A program made the translations under genes and the position numbers. The notes beneath the pieces are model-generated. The model saw nothing but the letters and a program-made list of their open reading frames with translations, was not told the origin of the DNA and made no database searches. A stretch of 27,097 bases of DNA, from the NCBI GenBank assembly GCA_038210245.1, contig JBBQWW010000050.1, forward strand, positions 1 through 27,097, given 5' to 3'. Positions 22,592 through 27,097 of the stretch are shown here, in pieces. Source of the stretch: Bog-756 sp038210245 (GTDB lineage Bacteria > Actinomycetota > Acidimicrobiia > Acidimicrobiales > RAAP-2). Positions within the stretch are counted from its first letter, which is position 1. Each line of letters begins with the position of its first letter.

Positions 22592-23245
22592 ATGACTGTG
22601 CCTGGGATGTACCAGACCGAAACCTCGGACATGTTCGCCGTTCATGAAGCGCTGACTGAAGCTCTGGACGCGGCTCCCGCCCTCATCGGCAGTGCGGTCG
22701 ACAGCCCTGATCGGGTGGAGCTGATCGGGTCGTACTACGAGAACGTCCTCGAATTCCTCCACGTGCACCATGCCGGGGAGGACGAATTGATCTACCCCAT
22801 CCTCGAAGAGCGATGTGCTGACGACCTAGCGATGCTCGAACGGGTTGATGCCCAACATCGACTCCTGGATGAGCCGATGGATAAGGCTCGAATCGCCATC
22901 ACCTCATGGCGGGCGGCACCTTCGGCAGAAGGTGGGAAGAAAGTGGTGGGCCTGATCGGAGAGATCGACGAGACCCTCCGACCCCATCTGGGCGAGGAGG
23001 AGACCATGGTGCTACCTATCGCCAGTGCCTGGATCAGCCCGGAGGAGTGGCAACAGCTGCCGGGGCATGCCCTCCAGTCCTTCAGCACCGACAAGCCATG
23101 GTTGGCTCTGGGATTGGTTCGCGAGCGCCTCACGCCGGAGCAGAGCGATCAGATGCTTGCAGGGATGCCGCCTCCGCTGCAGGCCCTCTGGACCGAACAG
23201 TGGGAACCGGCTTTTACCTCGTTCATCACCGAGGTCCGCTCGTAA
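22592..23245 (+). CDS. Hemerythrin-domain protein
   Basis: Predicted 217-residue protein with an HHE cation-binding four-helix bundle in residues 12-145. The di-iron ligands appear as His18, the HVHHAGEDE cluster (57-65), His89 in DAQHR, and His132 with Glu136 in HLGEEE. Such domains bind O2, NO or iron and often sense or buffer oxygen. The C-terminal 70 residues are helical and may be an extra regulatory or dimer part. The ATG at 22592 follows CCCGGGAGG with 11 bases spacing; an in-frame start 21 codons earlier is possible. Confidence 0.88.
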   Translation: MTVPGMYQTETSDMFAVHEALTEALDAAPALIGSAVDSPDRVELIGSYYENVLEFLHVHHAGEDELIYPILEERCADDLAMLERVDAQHRLLDEPMDKARIAITSWRAAPSAEGGKKVVGLIGEIDETLRPHLGEEETMVLPIASAWISPEEWQQLPGHALQSFSTDKPWLALGLVRERLTPEQSDQMLAGMPPPLQALWTEQWEPAFTSFITEVRS

Positions 23246-23397
23246 CCACCTACCGGACTCTGGCGCGTTAGCCGAACCGGACCGCCGTTTCCCTTGATCT
23301 TCGGTGTGAACCGCTTCCGTCCCGCAGGAAAGCCGGACACGGTTGCTCCGCCCGCCCACGGCGACAACCCCCAGGACGTACGGACGGCGACGGTCGC

Positions 23398-23708
23398 TAC
23401 AACGCCCAATCGTCGACGACGGTCAGGTCCGTGAACTCCGGTGGTCCGTCGAAGATCTCCATCATCGTCGTTCTGGCCGCCTGCAGTCCCTCCTGACGAC
23501 GAACGTCGTTCTCTCGCTGGCGGGCCTTCTCCTCACTTTCGAAGACCACGAACATGATGACTCGACTGGGGTCACTCGTATCCCGGGTGGCCGTGGAGTG
23601 CACGAGACCTGACCCCGGTTGTTCGGCCGCCCGCAGTTGCGAGACCAGCATCTGCAGTTCGTCCTCCCGGCCCGGCTTCAGCCGAGACGTGATCATCTGT
23701 GCCCACAT
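23398..23708 (-). CDS. Antibiotic-biosynthesis-monooxygenase-like (ABM) protein
   Basis: Predicted 103-residue dimeric alpha/beta-barrel protein. The opening MWAQMITSRLKPGREDELQ, the middle SGLVHSTATRDTSDPSRVIMFVVFESEEKARQ and the helical end fit the ABM/EthD superfamily, whose members are cofactor-free monooxygenases, haem-degrading enzymes or ligand binders. No catalytic residue can be assigned. The ATG at 23708 follows GAGGAGG by eight bases, an excellent signal. It is convergent with the hemerythrin gene and divergent from the RNA methyltransferase. Confidence 0.78.
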
Positions 23709-23817
23709 GTTGAAGGCCTCCTCTGGTCGGTGGTCGAACCCTAGTGGCCGGTGTTTCGTGGTGCTCAGAACGGTGGGACCTCAAGCGTCCATGCGTCACG
23801 TGCGCGAGGCTGACAAG

Positions 23818-24732
23818 GTGCCGGACGTGCCGCAAGATCGTCCGGTCCTCGCCCCGGGTCCAATAGTCAGGGTGGATGACCCGGACGATCGGCGACTCGA
23901 GCCCTACCGGGGACTCAACAACCCGACCTCCCGGATCCGACTGGACCAGAAGCACTCGGTCTTCGTGGTCGAAGGGAGGCTCGCGGTCGAACGACTCCTG
24001 ACGTCCGGGTACTCGGTGCAGTCACTCCTGGTTGATGATCACCAGGTGACGGCGGTGGAGGCCCTGGTGGCGGCCACTCGGGCCACCGGCGCGCCGGTGT
24101 TCGTGGGGTCCCGATCCCTGGTGGCCAGCACCGTGGGATTCGCCCTGCACCGCGGCGTGGTGGCGGTGGCGAGACGTCCACCACTCCCTAGCGCCGAACG
24201 GCTCCTGGCTGACGCGGCCGGACAGTCGAGGCCGGACGGTACTCCCCCGCTGGTCGCCGTCCTCGAGGGGCTCAATGACCACGAGAACATCGGGGCCCTG
24301 TTCCGTAACGCCGCCGCATTCGGGGTGGCCGGCCTCCTGCTCGACCCGACCTGTGCCGACCCGCTCTACCGTCGGTCGATCCGGGTGTCCGTCGGACACG
24401 TCCTCCACCTGCCGTTCACCCGACTGGTCCCTTGGCCGACGGGACTCGACCTGGTGCGGGCGGCCGGCTTCGTCATTGCCGCCTTGGCCCCGCGCCCCCC
24501 TGCGCACATCGACGTTCCCGTAGTCAGGCTCGCCGAGCTGAAAGCCCGGCTATCCGGCCCGGTGCCTCCCGGCGGTGTGGCCCTGCTCCTCGGTGCCGAA
24601 GGGCTGGGTCTGACGGATTCGGCCTTGGCCCGCTCCGACGTGATGGTCCCGATTGCCATGGCGGACGGGGTCGACTCACTGAACGTTGCCACGGCAGCCG
24701 CCGTGGCGCTCCACACTCTTGCTGGCTGGTGA
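23818..24732 (+). CDS. SpoU/TrmH-family RNA 2'-O-methyltransferase
   Basis: Predicted 304-residue SPOUT methyltransferase acting on rRNA or tRNA ribose. All three motifs are present: NIGALFRNAAAFG (157-169), LLLGAEGLGL (256-265) and VPIAMADGVDSLNVATAAAV (from 277), which form the knotted SAM site. The N-terminal 100 residues form the substrate-binding domain (EGRLAVERLL; VVEG). The start is set at the GTG at 23818 because GAGG sits eight bases before it; the ATG at 23791 (313 residues) has only a distant GGTGGG. Target RNA position is not predictable. Confidence 0.9.
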   Translation: MPDVPQDRPVLAPGPIVRVDDPDDRRLEPYRGLNNPTSRIRLDQKHSVFVVEGRLAVERLLTSGYSVQSLLVDDHQVTAVEALVAATRATGAPVFVGSRSLVASTVGFALHRGVVAVARRPPLPSAERLLADAAGQSRPDGTPPLVAVLEGLNDHENIGALFRNAAAFGVAGLLLDPTCADPLYRRSIRVSVGHVLHLPFTRLVPWPTGLDLVRAAGFVIAALAPRPPAHIDVPVVRLAELKARLSGPVPPGGVALLLGAEGLGLTDSALARSDVMVPIAMADGVDSLNVATAAAVALHTLAGW

Positions 24733-24920
24733 CATCGGAGTGCCGTTGGTCGGAGCCAGGCGGGCTCGGACACCGCGTGCCCCCGTACTCCCTGTCCTGG
24801 ACGTAGTCCCGGCCGGCCCTGGCCCAGTCGGCCGGGCAGACAGGCGAGGGCGTTCGAACCGAGTCAGGACTGGCGGGCGCTACGGCGTCCTCCTCCGAGC
24901 ACTGCCCGATCGCCGGACGC

Positions 24921-24933
24921 GCCCCGTCGGGGC
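24921..24933. terminator. Short stem-loop in a convergent gap
   Basis: GCCCC-GTC-GGGGC forms a five-pair stem with a three-base loop between the methyltransferase and hydrolase genes. It lacks a T-run, so termination is only a possibility. Confidence 0.25.
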
Positions 24934-24951
24934 CGGATGCGCGCGCTCCCG

Positions 24952-25728
24952 CTACGGGCTAGCCGACGATGCTGCGCTCAAGGCCACGACGGCCCCCATG
25001 AAGGCGGCGAACTCCTGAGGGTGGGTGCGGGGGGCGAAGTGACCAGCCCCGGAGGCGACGTGCAGGCGGGCGTCCGGGAGATGGTCAACCAGCCAGTGGG
25101 CTCCCTCAGCGTGCTCGGTGACGGTAGCCGTTCCGAAGGCCACGAGGGTGGGTGCGGGCACGTCCCCAAAGTCAAATGGCGCCTCCAGTTCGGACTCCAT
25201 GTCCACCCGGAAGGCGTCTCCTTCGGCTCGGAGCTCGAGCTGCGCCTCGGGATCGAGGCGCTCCCATCCGTCGTTGCCCAGCAGCATGCGATACATGCCC
25301 TCGATTGCCCGGGCGGAATCGTTGGCGGCCGCCACTTTGGCGTTGTACCGCTTCGTCCCCTCCGGCCACCATTCGACCCACGGCAGCGGCGGCTCCCACA
25401 GTCCGAGGGCGGCCAGGGCGCCAGGGCGCAGGGTGGCGGCGAGCATGGCCACATTCGATCCGAAACTGTGGGCGACGACGACAGGGGGTACCGGGAAGTT
25501 ATCGAGGATGGCCAGCAGATCGTGGGCGTGATCGAACATGGTCCGAGCAGGAGGCATATCGAGTGACCGGCCGTAGCCCCTTCGGTCGTAGAGGACGATC
25601 CTACGGTCGGCATGCATCGGAAGCACGGCTCGAAAGCTGCTGGATCGGTCCGGGGCGCCGTGGACGAGCACCAGTGCTGGCGTCGTGGGCGGTCCGTGAG
25701 CCTCCACGTAGATGCCCGACCGGTCCAT
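24952..25728 (-). CDS. Alpha/beta hydrolase
   Basis: Predicted 258-residue hydrolase of full family length. The oxyanion loop HGAPDRSS (23-30), the nucleophile elbow AHSFGS with Ser88, and His230 in GAGHFAP give the nucleophile and base; the acid residue is not obvious, as the usual GTxD is replaced by FGTATVTEH. Substrates may be esters, lactones or epoxides. The ATG at 25728 has no ribosome-binding site but lies six bases after TACGAT, the leaderless pattern. Longer forms starting at 25821 or 25854 are open but also lack signals and would run into the region of the divergent small gene. Confidence 0.85.
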   Translation of the reverse strand: MDRSGIYVEAHGPPTTPALVLVHGAPDRSSSFRAVLPMHADRRIVLYDRRGYGRSLDMPPARTMFDHAHDLLAILDNFPVPPVVVAHSFGSNVAMLAATLRPGALAALGLWEPPLPWVEWWPEGTKRYNAKVAAANDSARAIEGMYRMLLGNDGWERLDPEAQLELRAEGDAFRVDMESELEAPFDFGDVPAPTLVAFGTATVTEHAEGAHWLVDHLPDARLHVASGAGHFAPRTHPQEFAAFMGAVVALSAASSASP

Positions 25729-25734
25729 CCAGCC

Positions 25735-25740
25735 ATCGTA
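25735..25740 (-). promoter_or_regulatory. Candidate -10 box of a leaderless promoter
   Basis: TACGAT on the minus strand, then GGCTGG, then the ATG at 25728. It has the same spacing as the boxes at 3058 and 21561. Confidence 0.4.
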
Positions 25741-25859
25741 GCGATGGCCGGTCCACGGTGACCGGGTGCCATCCAGATCGAGATCCCCGCAGCGCGCTGG
25801 TGGGTGGGGGCGTACGTCCATTCGGTTGACGGTGACACCAGTGGGAGCGAGCATGGCCC

Positions 25860-26036
25860 ATGAACACGCAACAGCGGATCGACCGACTCGAGGATGCTCT
25901 GGCCAATCTGGGCACCATCATGGAAGCCGAAGGACGGTGGTCGGCGAGCGAGAGTGTCATCGTCCGCACATTCGGAGAGCAGTTCAACCGATTCGTACTG
26001 TCCGTGGCTCAGGAGAGGGCGGCCCGGTCCTCGTGA
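25860..26036 (+). CDS. Very small coiled-coil-like protein, 58 residues
   Basis: Translation from the ATG at 25860 gives a compact helical protein: MNTQQRIDRLEDALANLGTI, then EAEGRWSASESVIVRTFGEQ, ending QERAARSS. Leu/Ile spacing in the first 20 residues is heptad-like, suggesting dimerisation. GGGAG (25843-25847) lies 12 bases upstream, a long but usable spacing. The codon pattern is protein-like and stops cleanly at TGA. It is divergent from the hydrolase. I do not recognise a family. Confidence 0.6.
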   Translation: MNTQQRIDRLEDALANLGTIMEAEGRWSASESVIVRTFGEQFNRFVLSVAQERAARSS

Positions 26037-26211
26037 CTCCTCGGGCTCGAGAGCAGCGCAGGGAGTCACGGCCAGACCAGGCTTCGATCCGACTCCGGCC
26101 CTCGTCGGTCCAGTCCGGAACCGGCCCCGAGCCGAGACCCAATGGTCAAGACTCGGGCGATGTGCGTCGATGAGAGAGGTGGAGGGGCGCTGGACACATG
26201 AAGGAGCCGAC

Positions 26212-26358
26212 ATGGACCACGACCCCACCACCTGCACTATCTGCCTACGGAGTGATCGACTGAAGTTCGATGAAACCACTGGCTTCCACTTCGTGCCCCA
26301 CGACTCGGAGGCCGCCTTCCCGCTGTTCAGGCTGTATCCGATCGTGGCGGAGCGATAG
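26212..26358 (+). CDS. Very small protein with one CxxC, 48 residues
   Basis: The ATG at 26212 is preceded by AAGGAG (26201-26206) at five bases, the best ribosome-binding site in this part of the window. The product starts MDHDPTTCTICLRSDRLKFD and continues with a His/Phe-rich stretch (FHFVPHDSEAAFPLFRLYP). A single CTIC pair could bind metal in a dimer. No family is recognised. It may form an operon with the 58-residue gene 175 bases upstream. Confidence 0.6.
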   Translation: MDHDPTTCTICLRSDRLKFDETTGFHFVPHDSEAAFPLFRLYPIVAER

Positions 26359-26454
26359 GCGCGCGACGCTGGCCGCGCGGTACCGGATCGTTGGTTGGGA
26401 GCGCTGATGACGTCGAACTCGGCGGTCCATGACCATGGAGCCGACCTGGGCCAG

Positions 26455-26943
26455 TCAGGCGGTACCGCCCGAGTGGGGTGATGCCATCACCAGTGCATCC
26501 AGTCGGGCCAGGGTCAACTCCATGTCCCGTCGGGTCTTGCCCGACCAGATGTCTCCCAGCTTGAGCAGTGACCGTTGGTGATCGGTGGTGATGTCCCAAC
26601 TCTCCTTGACCACGGTCCCGTCCCGGTACGGTTCGAGTTGGTACCGCCAGATGCGGCCGGCGACGTAGCGCTCAAGCTTGCCCTTCGGTCCCGTCTGCCA
26701 GGCGATGAGGCGGTTCTCCTCGAACTCCACCACCGTGCTGACCGTCGAGTACCGGACTCCCAACTTCATGGACATGCCGAAGGTCGTCCCCAGGGCCAGT
26801 CGTGTGGTCGCCTCCGTCGTGGCCCCCTGAAGCATCTCCGAGCCGTCAATGATGGAGTGCTTCGACGGATCCACCAGTACCTCGAAGATCACTTCGGGAG
26901 CCGCACGAATCGTTCGCTCGACGGTCAGTACCCATCCATCCAT
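26455..26943 (-). CDS. SRPBCC-family protein
   Basis: Predicted 162-residue START/polyketide-cyclase-type ligand-binding protein. The opening VERTIRAAPEVIFEVLVDPS is characteristic, followed by beta strands, SKHSIIDGSEML, and a C-terminal helix (DMELTLARLDALV). The first ATG with GGGGA at seven bases is 26943; an upstream ATG at 26979 with GGGGGG at four bases would add 12 residues. It probably binds a hydrophobic small molecule; the ligand is unknown. Confidence 0.85.
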   Translation of the reverse strand: MDGWVLTVERTIRAAPEVIFEVLVDPSKHSIIDGSEMLQGATTEATTRLALGTTFGMSMKLGVRYSTVSTVVEFEENRLIAWQTGPKGKLERYVAGRIWRYQLEPYRDGTVVKESWDITTDHQRSLLKLGDIWSGKTRRDMELTLARLDALVMASPHSGGTA

Positions 26944-27057
26944 CGTCTGGTCCCCACTCTTGGTCGTCGGCGGTGCCATCGAACCCCCCAGACGGTCCGC
27001 CCGACGACCGGACCAACTCGAGCTGGACGACCAGGAACTCCACTCTGACCTGGGGCG

Positions 27058-27097
27058 CTCCGGGGGAGAGACTCGAACTCTCAACCTAGCGGTTGTC
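27058..27097 (-). tRNA. tRNA, 3' part only, cut by the window edge
   Basis: The minus strand shows a perfect T arm (GAGAG-TTCGAGT-CTCTC, 27066-27082), a 3' acceptor strand CCCCGGA and discriminator G. The anticodon lies at or beyond the edge. If the variable loop is short, the loop would end GACAA, giving anticodon GAC. If AACC-GCTA-GGTT is a variable arm, it would be a class II tRNA. The isotype is left open. Confidence 0.75.

Overview
The window looks like a chromosomal segment of a high-GC actinobacterium, possibly an Acidimicrobiia-like lineage, although nothing here fixes the taxon. The supporting signs are high GC, many GTG starts, GTGA stop/start overlaps, an F420-type luciferase-family oxidoreductase, and several genes whose start lies 6-8 bases after a TANNNT box, as in leaderless transcripts. 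The fatty-acid modification operon also has the same gene order as mycobacterial Rv0449c-Rv0448c-Rv0447c.

Layout. 1-2298: the edge of an integrative element. It holds a repeat-rich non-coding stretch, a 12-base iteron set, an excisionase-like HTH gene, and a convergent tyrosine integrase next to tRNA-Val. 2311-6377: housekeeping and cell-surface genes (an inositol-monophosphatase-family enzyme, an unknown protein coupled to a lipoprotein, and a large OafA-type acyltransferase with a C-terminal SGNH domain). 6510-10709: MFS transporter, aldehyde dehydrogenase and a CrtC/AttH-like protein. 10728-15613: an SRPBCC-SDR fusion divergent from the FAD oxidoreductase / DUF1365 / cyclopropane-synthase-family operon. 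15610-17698: a minus-strand operon (unknown, unknown, F420 LLM oxidoreductase, SnoaL-like protein).

18414-23706: GAP-family membrane protein, an epoxide-hydrolase-like gene under a twin palindromic operator, tRNA-Met, a DcsG-like ATP-grasp enzyme, several small proteins, a hemerythrin and an ABM-like monooxygenase. Sample lines here are about 60-62% GC, against about 73% in the lipid operon. 23818-27097: SpoU-family RNA methyltransferase, alpha/beta hydrolase, two very small genes, an SRPBCC protein, and the 3' end of a further tRNA cut by the window edge.

The strongest functional unit is the lipid-modifying set at 10.7-16.0 kb. The methyltransferase probably acts on unsaturated acyl chains with the FAD enzyme and DUF1365 protein as partners. 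The flanking SDR and SnoaL-like genes recall gene sets that accompany this triad in other bacteria under light or singlet-oxygen control. No regulator of that kind is present here. The most likely mobile unit is the left 2.2 kb.
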